A DNA stretch of 64,000 nt from Pseudarcicella hirudinis. Lineage in GTDB: Bacteria > Bacteroidota > Bacteroidia > Cytophagales > Spirosomataceae. Positions 35,055 through 43,419 of this stretch are shown here, piece by piece (the stretch's first letter is position 1; each line of letters starts with the position of its first letter). The notes under the pieces were generated by a model. That model was not told the DNA's origin. It saw only the letters and a program-made list of their open reading frames with translations, and made no database searches. The stretch spans positions 137,257-201,256 of the forward strand of contig NZ_FOXH01000004.1 in NCBI RefSeq assembly GCF_900115665.1. The letters run 5' to 3'. The position numbers and the translations under genes were made by a program.

Positions 35055-36299
35055 ATGTATTATTACGACATTCAGGGAATTAAACTTACAGATCTGGCGG
35101 CCCGATTCGGCACTCCTCTGTACGTGTACGATGCGGACAAAATTATTGAAAAAATCTCAGTACTTCGTCAGTCATTTGACGGTATCAATCTGAAGATTAA
35201 ATACGCCTGTAAGGCCAATACGAATATTTCTATCCTGAAACTGATGCATAAGCATGGCGTTGAAATTGACGTGGTCTCACCTCAGGAGCTTGAACTGGCA
35301 TTGAAAGCCGGCTATAAAGGTGAACAGGTGACATTTACCCCAAGCGGCGTAAGTTTTGACGAAATCGAGACTGCTATTGAGGCCGGAGCGAAGATTAATC
35401 TGGACAATCTGGACGTGCTTGAGAAATTCGGACAAAAATACGGTAATTCAATAGGCTGTCTGATCCGTATCAAACCTCATGTTTTCGGAGGGGGTAATGA
35501 AAAAATCATGACAGCTCATCCGGAGTCTAAATTCGGAATATCGATTCACCAGAAAGAAGAAATTCTGGCGGTGGTTGAAAAATATAACATCAAAGTAATC
35601 GGCCTGCATCAGCACACAGGTTCTGACGTAAAAAATGCAGATTCATTTACGCAGGCTGCTTCAGCGATCCTCGATTTAGCATTTTCTTTTAAAGACCTGG
35701 AAATTATAGATTTAGGCGGTGGTTTTAAAGTAGCTTACAAAGAAGGTGATGTTGTAACAGATATGGAAGAAGTGGGTAAAGTACTTGGTGGTGCTTTCCT
35801 TGATTTTTGTGAGAAATATGGTAAGCCTTTGCAATTATGGTTTGAGCCGGGCAAGTTTCTGGTCAGTGAATCGGGGACTTTTCTTTCCACTGCAAATGTT
35901 GTAAAGAAAGATCCTGTAAAAACATTTGTCGGTATCAATTCTGGTTTAAACCACCTGATCCGTCCGATGATGTATGCTGCTTATCATGACATTTTCAATG
36001 CTTCTAACGCTGATAATTCTGTACAGGATTCATATCGGGTAGTTGGCTATATCTGTGAAACGGATACTTTCAGCTTTGATACAGAAGGGAAACCTAACGA
36101 GCGACTTATGAACAAAGTTGAAGCAGGAGATATTATTGCAATGAAAAATGCGGGAGCTTATGGTTTTACCATGTCCTCAAATTACAATGCAAGATTTAAA
36201 CCTGCGGAAGTAATGGTTTATGAAGGAAAAGCTCATTTAATTCGTAAAAGAGAAACAATGGAAGATATTCTGAGAAATCAGGTTGAGATAGAACTTTAA
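35055..36299 (+). CDS. lysA: Diaminopimelate decarboxylase
   Basis: The start at MYYYDIQGIKLTDLAARFGTP gives 414 residues and matches the family N-terminus; a longer frame from 34926 passes through intergenic repeat and a promoter box. The PLP Lys lies in YACKANTN. LHQHTGSDV, IDLGGGF, WFEPGKFLVSESG (Gly-Lys replacing the common Gly-Arg) and ICETDTF complete the fold type III site. It decarboxylates meso-diaminopimelate to lysine. The Cys-Glu-Thr-Asp form replaces the more common CESGD, a variation seen in some Bacteroidota. A terminator follows. Confidence 0.93.
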   Translation: MYYYDIQGIKLTDLAARFGTPLYVYDADKIIEKISVLRQSFDGINLKIKYACKANTNISILKLMHKHGVEIDVVSPQELELALKAGYKGEQVTFTPSGVSFDEIETAIEAGAKINLDNLDVLEKFGQKYGNSIGCLIRIKPHVFGGGNEKIMTAHPESKFGISIHQKEEILAVVEKYNIKVIGLHQHTGSDVKNADSFTQAASAILDLAFSFKDLEIIDLGGGFKVAYKEGDVVTDMEEVGKVLGGAFLDFCEKYGKPLQLWFEPGKFLVSESGTFLSTANVVKKDPVKTFVGINSGLNHLIRPMMYAAYHDIFNASNADNSVQDSYRVVGYICETDTFSFDTEGKPNERLMNKVEAGDIIAMKNAGAYGFTMSSNYNARFKPAEVMVYEGKAHLIRKRETMEDILRNQVEIEL

Positions 36300-36311
36300 T
36301 TTTCCATTCTA

Positions 36312-36359
36312 AAAAAGACCTGTCCGAATGACCGAAAGGCAACTCAGACAGGTCTTTTT
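36312..36359. terminator. Terminator between lysA and the ATP-grasp gene
   Basis: A perfect 13-bp stem AAAAAGACCTGTC/GACAGGTCTTTTT has a 22-base loop. It lies between convergent genes and can act on both strands. Confidence 0.85.
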
Positions 36360-36377
36360 ATGTTTTGATTTCAGAGA

Positions 36378-37808
36378 TTAATACAAAACCCAGGTATCTT
36401 TAGAACCTCCTCCCTGTGAGGAATTTACCACTAAAGAACCTCTCCGAAGTGCAACCCTTGTTAAGCCGCCCGGAATTACCTGTACGCCATTACCATAGAG
36501 AATGTAAGGACGTAAGTCAACATGTCGCCCTTCTGCTTTATCATCGATCAGGCAAGGAACTCTCGACAAGGAAATTGTTGGCTGGGCGATATAGTTACGA
36601 GGATTATCTTTAATTCTTTGTTTGAACATAGACTGCTCCTCTTTTGTGGATTTTGGTCCGATCAGCATACCATATCCTCCTGCTTCATTGGCTTCTTTTA
36701 CTACCAGTTTCTCTATGTTTTCCAATACATATTTACAATCGTCCTCTTCTCCGCAGATATAGGTCTGGACGTTGGGTATTATCGGATCCTCCCCAAGATA
36801 GTACTTGATGATTCTTGGTACATAAGCATAAATAACCTTGTCATCCGCCACACCTGAGCCCGGCGCATTAGCAAGAGCAACCCTTCCCTTTTTAAATACC
36901 TCGAAAATTCCCGGAATTCCGATTAATGAATGTGGATTAAAAGTACGGGGATCCATAAAAACATCATCAATCCGGCGATAAATTACATCCACCACCTGAA
37001 AACCTTTGGTTGTTCTCATTTTTACATATCCATCCTGTACCACTAAATCACGGGCATCAACTAATTCAACACCCATTTGCTGAGCAAGATAAGAATGTTC
37101 AAAATAAGCTGAATTATAAATACCCGGTGTAAGTACACATACTGTAGGATCGGGTCTGTCGGTAATAAACTGGAGCATCTGCAAAAGACGGGTCGGGTAA
37201 TCAGAGATAGAACGAACCCTTGTTTTGGCAATTACTTCCGGAAAAGTCTGTTTCAAAAGTTCACGGTTCTCTAACATGTATGACACCCCTGAAGGACAAC
37301 GTAAATTATCTTCTAAAACCATAAAACGGCCATCATCTCCTTTAATAAGATCTGTTCCGGTAATATGTATCCAGATTCCCTTCGGAGGGTTTAAACCAAT
37401 ACAAGGTTTTAAAAAATTCTTGGAAGATTCTATCAATTCTCTGGGAATGATACCGTCGCGCAGAATTTTCTGATCATGGTAAATATCATCCAAAAACATA
37501 TTTAAAGCCGTAATCCGCTGAATCAGACCTTTTTCCGTTCTATCCCATTCATCAGATTCCACGATTCTGGGAATGATGTCAATCGGCATAATCCTTTCAG
37601 TACCTTCATTTTCAGAATAGACATTAAAAGTAATTCCCATAGCCATCAACGCCCTTTCGGCAGCCTGATGACGGCGGACAAATTCCTCTTTGGTAAGTTG
37701 CTCTACTCTTTCCTTGAAAACCTCATAACCCATCCTGGTGCCACCATGGGCATCAAACATTTCATCAAAAAAACCTTCGGTTTGATAATCGCTAAAAGAA
37801 AACTTCAT
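36378..37808 (-). CDS. Circularly permuted type 2 ATP-grasp protein (COG2308/DUF404-407)
   Basis: The 476-residue product has the family features MYD-type N-terminus (FFDEMFDAHGGTRMGYE), GLNPPKGIWIHITGTDLI, VLEDNLRCPSGVSYM, VDVIYRRIDDVFMDP, LANAPGSGVADDK and VKEANEAGGYGMLIGP. These proteins are circularly permuted ATP-grasp enzymes, presumed peptide- or amide-bond ligases. They usually sit in a cluster with an alpha-E protein and a transglutaminase-like protease, but neither is present on either side here. The product is unknown. Confidence 0.9.
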   Translation of the reverse strand: MKFSFSDYQTEGFFDEMFDAHGGTRMGYEVFKERVEQLTKEEFVRRHQAAERALMAMGITFNVYSENEGTERIMPIDIIPRIVESDEWDRTEKGLIQRITALNMFLDDIYHDQKILRDGIIPRELIESSKNFLKPCIGLNPPKGIWIHITGTDLIKGDDGRFMVLEDNLRCPSGVSYMLENRELLKQTFPEVIAKTRVRSISDYPTRLLQMLQFITDRPDPTVCVLTPGIYNSAYFEHSYLAQQMGVELVDARDLVVQDGYVKMRTTKGFQVVDVIYRRIDDVFMDPRTFNPHSLIGIPGIFEVFKKGRVALANAPGSGVADDKVIYAYVPRIIKYYLGEDPIIPNVQTYICGEEDDCKYVLENIEKLVVKEANEAGGYGMLIGPKSTKEEQSMFKQRIKDNPRNYIAQPTISLSRVPCLIDDKAEGRHVDLRPYILYGNGVQVIPGGLTRVALRRGSLVVNSSQGGGSKDTWVLY

Positions 37809-38109
37809 AGGCCTTGTTTATGGTTATGTGGGTTTATTGAATGTCTGATCTATCAGATTGTTTAAATTCTCCTCAGAAATCAAAAAAGTGATTAATGCTT
37901 CCTGACGAATCTAAGTCAATATTGATGTTCCGTGAAATACAATTTAATAAAATTATCTTTTGTTTCAAAAACATTTTTCAGTATAAAATTCTGAAACATT
38001 TGACAGATATAACTTTTCTTGACTCAAACCAGATAATTCCAAGATATTTTTCCGGAAAATAAGTACAAATACTCAGGTATTAATTTTAACTTTTATGCTA
38101 AAACAGGTA
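37809..38109. other. 301-bp AT-rich intergenic region
   Basis: It lies between the ATP-grasp start and the AlkA-like stop. I see no convincing gene, hairpin terminator or promoter box in it. Confidence 0.4.
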
Positions 38110-38994
38110 CTATTGTTTTTTGAGAGCCAGTGTTCTCCACAAATAAAAAACCGTGTAAGCTTCCCAGTTTTTAAAACCGGCAAAAAAGATATTCAATTCT
38201 TCTTTGGAAGGTCTTTTCGGGAAACCTTTCTGTTGCGCCAAAGCGTTATACAGGCCAACATCGCCATAGGTTATACATTCCAGCCGCTTCAGAGATTTCA
38301 TCATAGCGTAATTAGCAGTCCACTCTCCTATCCCTCTGATCTTTACCAAATGAGCAATTGCCTCTTGCGTAGATAGATTTTGAAGAATTTCTTTTGAAAC
38401 CTGCCCGTTTGCAAACTTTCCTGCAATTTCAATAATGTATTCGGCTTTCTTTCCGGAAAACTGCATAGGCAGCAGATCCTCTGCAGCAATACGCATCAGA
38501 TCTTCAGGTTTTGGAAAAAGATAATATTCAGCCCCTTCGTAAGTCAGCATTTTACCATAGGTTTCAGTCAGTCTTCTTTTCAATTTATAAGCAAAAGTCA
38601 GGTTAATCTGCTGCCCGATAATCGACCAGCATAAGGCTTCGAACAAATCAGGAATGGCAATCATTCTTAAACCATAAAAATCTGTGGTCATGTAAGCCAG
38701 TTCTTTATCCTTTTTCAACAGTTCATAAAAAGGTTCAATATTCCGGCTCATATCGAGCCATTCTTCTACAAACTGAACTATTGGCTCTTCCGGACCTTTT
38801 CCGAATAATACTTCCACTTTTAAACCTGCTTCATTTTCAGAAATTTCAATCAAAACAGGTTCATTTTCAATTTCAAGCAACTTCCGCACTCCTTGTTTAC
38901 TTACTTTATGCATACAGTCATCGAAATTTCTATCAAGGAACCATAAACATTCCTGAAAACTAAAATAAGGGGGAAGGGGTATCCGGATCAGCAT
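38110..38994 (-). CDS. DNA-3-methyladenine glycosylase II (AlkA-like)
   Basis: The 294-residue HhH-GPD glycosylase has an N-terminal AlkA-type beta domain (about 1-95), the hairpin LVKIRGIGEWTANYAM (HhH) and the downstream catalytic Asp in TYGDVGLYNAL. It excises alkylated bases such as 3-methyladenine. It is divergent from ogt with a 118-bp shared upstream region, so an alkylation-repair pair may be co-regulated. No Ada-type regulator domain is fused. Confidence 0.9.
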   Translation of the reverse strand: MLIRIPLPPYFSFQECLWFLDRNFDDCMHKVSKQGVRKLLEIENEPVLIEISENEAGLKVEVLFGKGPEEPIVQFVEEWLDMSRNIEPFYELLKKDKELAYMTTDFYGLRMIAIPDLFEALCWSIIGQQINLTFAYKLKRRLTETYGKMLTYEGAEYYLFPKPEDLMRIAAEDLLPMQFSGKKAEYIIEIAGKFANGQVSKEILQNLSTQEAIAHLVKIRGIGEWTANYAMMKSLKRLECITYGDVGLYNALAQQKGFPKRPSKEELNIFFAGFKNWEAYTVFYLWRTLALKKQ

Positions 38995-39112
38995 TTTTAA
39001 ATAATTAGAAACAAAGTTTGAGACGTAGGGATATGAGATGCAAAATAAAGAATAGTTTTTAATGAAAAAATCCGGAAATTGCGTTCTCTAAAACTTCGGA
39101 CAACTATTTCAG

Positions 39113-39634
39113 ATGAGCGGGATACCTCAAGAATTTACGGCATACTACGAATCTCCTGTCGGGACACTCGAAATCTCAGGAACTGAGGAATATTTAACTT
39201 CCATTTTATTTGTAGAAGCCCAAAAACGCCCGAGTCCAAAGTTCAGACCTTCTGAATTTGTGCCGGAAGTTGTAAAAGTCTGCATTCAGCAGCTTAAGGA
39301 ATATTTTGCCGGAAACAGAAAGGATTTTGATCTGATTTTCAAGCACAAAGGCACAGATTTTCAAGTCCTTGTATGGCATACTCTGGAAACAATTCCCTAT
39401 GGAAAAACCATCTCTTATCTCGAACTTTCCAGAAGAATCGGGAATGAGAAAGCCATCAGAGCGGTTGGCACGACCAATGGTAATAACAAATTTACGATTG
39501 TGGTACCTTGCCACAGAGTGATAGGCTCAAATGGCTCATTAGTTGGTTATGGAGGAGATTTATGGAGAAAAAAATGGCTTTTGGAACACGAATTAAAATA
39601 CTCAGGAGGTTTCCAAACGAAGATGTTTGAGTAA
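39113..39634 (+). CDS. ogt: Methylated-DNA-[protein]-cysteine S-methyltransferase
   Basis: The 173-residue product has the suicide acceptor Cys133 in VVPCHRVIG and the supporting GSLVGYGGDLWRKKWLLEHE segment. It takes the methyl group from O6-methylguanine irreversibly. The N-terminal half is the small ribonuclease-H-like domain, as in Ogt/MGMT. It is divergent from the AlkA-like gene and converges on the AddB-like gene with a 26-bp gap. Confidence 0.94.
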   Translation: MSGIPQEFTAYYESPVGTLEISGTEEYLTSILFVEAQKRPSPKFRPSEFVPEVVKVCIQQLKEYFAGNRKDFDLIFKHKGTDFQVLVWHTLETIPYGKTISYLELSRRIGNEKAIRAVGTTNGNNKFTIVVPCHRVIGSNGSLVGYGGDLWRKKWLLEHELKYSGGFQTKMFE

Positions 39635-39660
39635 TCCTCTGAACTTTATGAACCATTTCT

Positions 39661-42609
39661 TTACCTTCCGCAAATCTGACGATAATCGCAATATTCACAC
39701 ATTTTGATATCATGGGTTCTTAGAAACGGTTTTCCTGGGTCAAGAAGTTCTTCCACAAAAGCAGTTATTTCCCGTTCGGAATCTCCAATAAAATCAGCCA
39801 CACTTTCATCCTCCCTGAATTTCACGTCCTGAACCATAAAACCACTGTCTATATTCCTGAAAGAATAAATTCCGGCCGCCACCTGATTTGTGATTGTTTC
39901 CAAAGGAATTTCCTTGATTTTTAACCCCTCCACCGACAGCATTCGTTTCAGCGTCATATATTTATAAAGCCAGAGCTGCCGGTATTTACTTTTGTCTGCC
40001 TCATTCAGTGCCTCGGAAACCGTCTGTCCACCGGTAGCTTTCAAATCATTCGGAACCACTTTTCCGGTTTTATAATCAATTACCCGGATTGTATGCTGGT
40101 TAATCCGGTCTATTCTATCTATTCTTCCGGCAATTTTCACCGGTAATTTTCTTCCTGAAACTGTTGCCTCAAAAGTAGCAGAAATGGTTCTTTCTGTATC
40201 AAGTAATTCAACAGGAAACGACTCATTTTCAACCTGATAATTCAGAAATTTCCGGAGAATTGTTTCTCCGATCTGGTACATGACAAAATTACTTCCTTCT
40301 TCGGTATTCAACCCGCGGTTTGTTTCCTGAAAAGCTGCTTTGAGGTAATCATCAAGCTTGTCCAAAACCTGAAGGATATCTGTTTTCTCAATAAACCGAT
40401 CTTTGGCCACTAACTCTTTATCTATATTCTCCAGCGTTTTGTGAATCCAGTTTCCAAATGAATCTGCTTCAATTTTCTCAGAAATTTCATCAGTCTGTTC
40501 AATTCCGGCGACTTTTGAGAAATAATACCTTAAAGAACATTCAACAAACTGATTGAGATGAGAAGGATAAATGCCTTTTTCTGAAATCTGCTTTTCAATT
40601 AAACTAATAATTTCAGGCGTTTTCTGAATAACAAAATCCTCCGTTTCAGCTAAAACATTATCGTCGGTATGGAAAACTATATTGGGATGAGAAATATTTA
40701 AATTTTTATTCAGTTTTGCCAATTCATGTTCAATCTGCAAAATAAAGCGGCTTTTTTCTCCGGCACCATAAGTATCAGATGGCAATATATGAAGTAATGA
40801 AACCTCTTTTGCTCTCTGCAAAAGCCGGAAAAAATGATAAGCCATTACCGCATCTGCATGATTATGCGTAGGTAACCCAAACTCCTCAAAAGCTTCGAAA
40901 GGGATTAGCGAGTTTTGTTTTTTCCCGGTAGGTAAAACCCCTTCATTTACTGACAAAATGATCAATCTGTCAAAATCCAGGGTTCTGGTTTCCAGCATTC
41001 CCATAATCTGAAGACTTTGATCTGTCTCTCCGCTAAAAGGGATCTTAGTCTGCTTAATCAATTCATAAAGGAAAGTTTTAAAACTTTTAAGGGTAATTCT
41101 GTCACCTCTTTGTTCTACAATACTTTCCAGACGCTGTAAAATCAGAAAAAACTGGTACAGATATTCCGTTTCAATTGCATTTTGATTTTCACTGTAAACT
41201 TCCCTCAGTAAATCAATCAGCTCATAAAGACATTTTATGGCTTTTTTAGGGGAATTATTCCAGGAACTGAACAAAATCCGGAATAACTCAGCATTATTTC
41301 CCAATTCCTGGAGCTCTTCAGCACTCAGAAAAACCTTATTCCAGGCAATGATTGTCGTTAAAGTCTTCCTGATCGGGTTTTCTTGCTTCTGGCTATTAAC
41401 CGGCGTTTTTGCAAAATTCAATAACTCATATCTCCTGATAAAAGGATGGTTAAGTACTTTGACAACATGCCTGTGAGAAAACTTTGGAATTTTAAAGGTT
41501 TTGCCCTCTTCTGTCTTAAATTCAACCAGATTTCTGTGCATTTCAAACAGGATATCGACAAGGGTAAAAAGCATAGAGCTTTTAAGAGATAAACCCATCG
41601 TGATGTTAAAGTCTGATACAGCATTTTCCAGCGAATTCATAACCGGAACTAAGAGATTTTCATCTCCCAGCACAATAGCAGTCAACCCATCATCGCTTTT
41701 ACAGGGTCCATAAAGATGTCCTGCTACTTTCGCCTGAACACTCGCATTCGACACCCCTATGATCTGAATCTTTTTCTCAGAAGTAAGTAACTCATTCCCG
41801 TTCCATTTCCATTCTCCGAAAGTCCCCTCTTCTTTATATTTTCTGAGCCAGTCTCCTGCTTTCTGTTCTTTGGTTTTCAGATAATAATCATCAGAATCCC
41901 AAAGAGTTTCTGCTCTTTCCGGATTTTTCGTTAATCCTTTAAAAATCTGTTCCTCCGCAGTACTGAGAGCATTAAAGCCAAGAATGTAATATTTCTGATA
42001 TAAATTCTTGTCAATCAGGTACTCGTCAACATTTTCGGCAAGCCTGCGATACGCCATTCCGCGGTAAACTAATCCTTTTTCAGTCAGCCTGATTTTCAGG
42101 TTTTCATATACATTTCCGATATTTTCAAACAATTTGAAATACCTGTCTGCCCGATCTGTTTTCCTGAAATACTGCTGCTGAGATTCCCCCAGCTGCAATT
42201 GCCAGCGTTCAATCGCCTTCGCTTCTGACATATAGCTCAGCAAAGCTTTTGCTTCTACCAGGTACTGGTCAATTTTATCAAAATCATTGAGCAAAGTTGG
42301 CGCCCAGGTCATAAAACGCTCAAACTGAATATTGGGATCTATTTCCTTAAAAACATCATGCAGTTCAAAAAGCAGTGAAACCTGATCGATTTGCTTAACT
42401 CCGGTTACCTGATTTACGAAATCATCAATTGCCAGTACGTCCGGTGCCAGAAAAGGTTTTTCAGTTTTATATTTTTGAGAAGAAACCAGCGCTTTCTTAA
42501 AGTACAAAGCCCCCCTTCTGGTAGGAATAATGATACAGAGCCGACTCAGATTTTTGAATCCATGCTTTTCTAAAATATAATCAGCGGCCTCCTGGAGAAA
42601 TGTTTGCAT
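39661..42609 (-). CDS. AddB-like PD-(D/E)XK nuclease with Fe-S cluster motif
   Basis: I use the ATG starting MQTFLQEAADYILEKHG (982 residues). The longer frame adds 27 residues encoded by an intergenic repeat. The N-terminus has an inactivated UvrD/RecB-like helicase fold (LCIIIPTRRGALYFKK). The C-terminus has the nuclease core GRIDRIDRINQHTIRVIDYK (Asp and Asp-Tyr-Lys) and a four-Cys staple, one Cys in FVECSLRYYF and three in CEYCDYRQIC. This is the arrangement of AddB, half of the AddAB end-resection nuclease. The AddA partner is not in the window. It acts in double-strand-break repair. Confidence 0.88.
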   Translation of the reverse strand: MQTFLQEAADYILEKHGFKNLSRLCIIIPTRRGALYFKKALVSSQKYKTEKPFLAPDVLAIDDFVNQVTGVKQIDQVSLLFELHDVFKEIDPNIQFERFMTWAPTLLNDFDKIDQYLVEAKALLSYMSEAKAIERWQLQLGESQQQYFRKTDRADRYFKLFENIGNVYENLKIRLTEKGLVYRGMAYRRLAENVDEYLIDKNLYQKYYILGFNALSTAEEQIFKGLTKNPERAETLWDSDDYYLKTKEQKAGDWLRKYKEEGTFGEWKWNGNELLTSEKKIQIIGVSNASVQAKVAGHLYGPCKSDDGLTAIVLGDENLLVPVMNSLENAVSDFNITMGLSLKSSMLFTLVDILFEMHRNLVEFKTEEGKTFKIPKFSHRHVVKVLNHPFIRRYELLNFAKTPVNSQKQENPIRKTLTTIIAWNKVFLSAEELQELGNNAELFRILFSSWNNSPKKAIKCLYELIDLLREVYSENQNAIETEYLYQFFLILQRLESIVEQRGDRITLKSFKTFLYELIKQTKIPFSGETDQSLQIMGMLETRTLDFDRLIILSVNEGVLPTGKKQNSLIPFEAFEEFGLPTHNHADAVMAYHFFRLLQRAKEVSLLHILPSDTYGAGEKSRFILQIEHELAKLNKNLNISHPNIVFHTDDNVLAETEDFVIQKTPEIISLIEKQISEKGIYPSHLNQFVECSLRYYFSKVAGIEQTDEISEKIEADSFGNWIHKTLENIDKELVAKDRFIEKTDILQVLDKLDDYLKAAFQETNRGLNTEEGSNFVMYQIGETILRKFLNYQVENESFPVELLDTERTISATFEATVSGRKLPVKIAGRIDRIDRINQHTIRVIDYKTGKVVPNDLKATGGQTVSEALNEADKSKYRQLWLYKYMTLKRMLSVEGLKIKEIPLETITNQVAAGIYSFRNIDSGFMVQDVKFREDESVADFIGDSEREITAFVEELLDPGKPFLRTHDIKMCEYCDYRQICGR

Positions 42610-42689
42610 GGTATTTTTATATAATTCCAACGATTCTATATGACCTAAATTCACACAACTACACTCCTTGCCAAGGTGGTTCATGAACA

Positions 42690-42730
42690 CATCTATGTGC
42701 CCTATATGCCTATGTGGTTACAAGGATTTC
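42690..42730 (+). repeat. Dispersed CTATGTG-type repeat, copy B
   Basis: CATCTATGTGCCCTATATG is followed by CCTATGTGGTTACAAGG, matching the minus-strand reading of copy A (CCTATGTGGTTACAAG) and copy C. It lies between addB-like and miaE. Confidence 0.6.
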
Positions 42731-42760
42731 AAGTAAAGAACGAAACACCAGCCACAACAG

Positions 42761-43342
42761 TTAATGCACCCTGTCCCCTCTTAATTCAAGGCTGTTAATT
42801 ACTTCTGCTTCAATCTCAAGCCATTCTGCCCATCTTTTTTTCACATGTTCAGCAGGCATATATTCTCTGGCAAGGTCGATAAAATTAACATAATGCCCTG
42901 CTTCAGAAATCATTAATTCATGGTAAAAATCTCTTAAACTTTCATCTGATATCTCCTGAGACAATAACCTGAAACGCTCACAGCTTCTGGCTTCAATAAG
43001 AGCATTCATAAAGAGTTTTTCAGTCAGCTGTTCATTTACCGAACCTCCTCTTTTCATTTTGGCATAAAGCTGGTGGACATATTCATCTTTCCGCTGTTTG
43101 CCAAGCGTAAATCCTCGTTTATCCAACTCTTTAATAACCATTCTGAAATGCGCCCATTCTTCTGCTACCACTGGCATAAGTACTTCTCTCAATTTCTCTT
43201 TTTCAGGAAACTGAATAATCAGAGAAATGCAGGAAGAAGCAGCTTTTTGCTCGCAATAGGCATGATCTACAAGAATTTCTTCAATATTCTTCTCTGCAAT
43301 ATTGACCCATCGGGGATCTGTAGGAAGTTTTAAACCCAACAT
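42761..43342 (-). CDS. miaE: tRNA-(ms2io6A)-hydroxylase (MiaE-like)
   Basis: The 193-residue ferritin-like diiron protein has Glu/His ligands in HAYCEQKAAS, AEEWAHFRMV, EARSCERF and ISEAGHYVNF, matching MiaE. It hydroxylates the isopentenyl side chain of the modified adenosine at tRNA position 37. The short form (about 190 residues) is the usual Bacteroidota form. It lies in a minus-strand run downstream of the porin gene (77 bp gap). Confidence 0.9.
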   Translation of the reverse strand: MLGLKLPTDPRWVNIAEKNIEEILVDHAYCEQKAASSCISLIIQFPEKEKLREVLMPVVAEEWAHFRMVIKELDKRGFTLGKQRKDEYVHQLYAKMKRGGSVNEQLTEKLFMNALIEARSCERFRLLSQEISDESLRDFYHELMISEAGHYVNFIDLAREYMPAEHVKKRWAEWLEIEAEVINSLELRGDRVH

Positions 43343-43419
43343 CTTTATTATATTTTTCAGAGAGACCCAATAGATTCAGATCCACCGAAAGTCTGTCTCT
43401 TGTTTTCAAACGCTAATAT

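Noticed and set aside
42610-42690. 27-codon N-terminal extension of the AddB-like protein
   Set aside because: It begins at the edge of the CTATGTG repeat and has no match to the family N-terminus.
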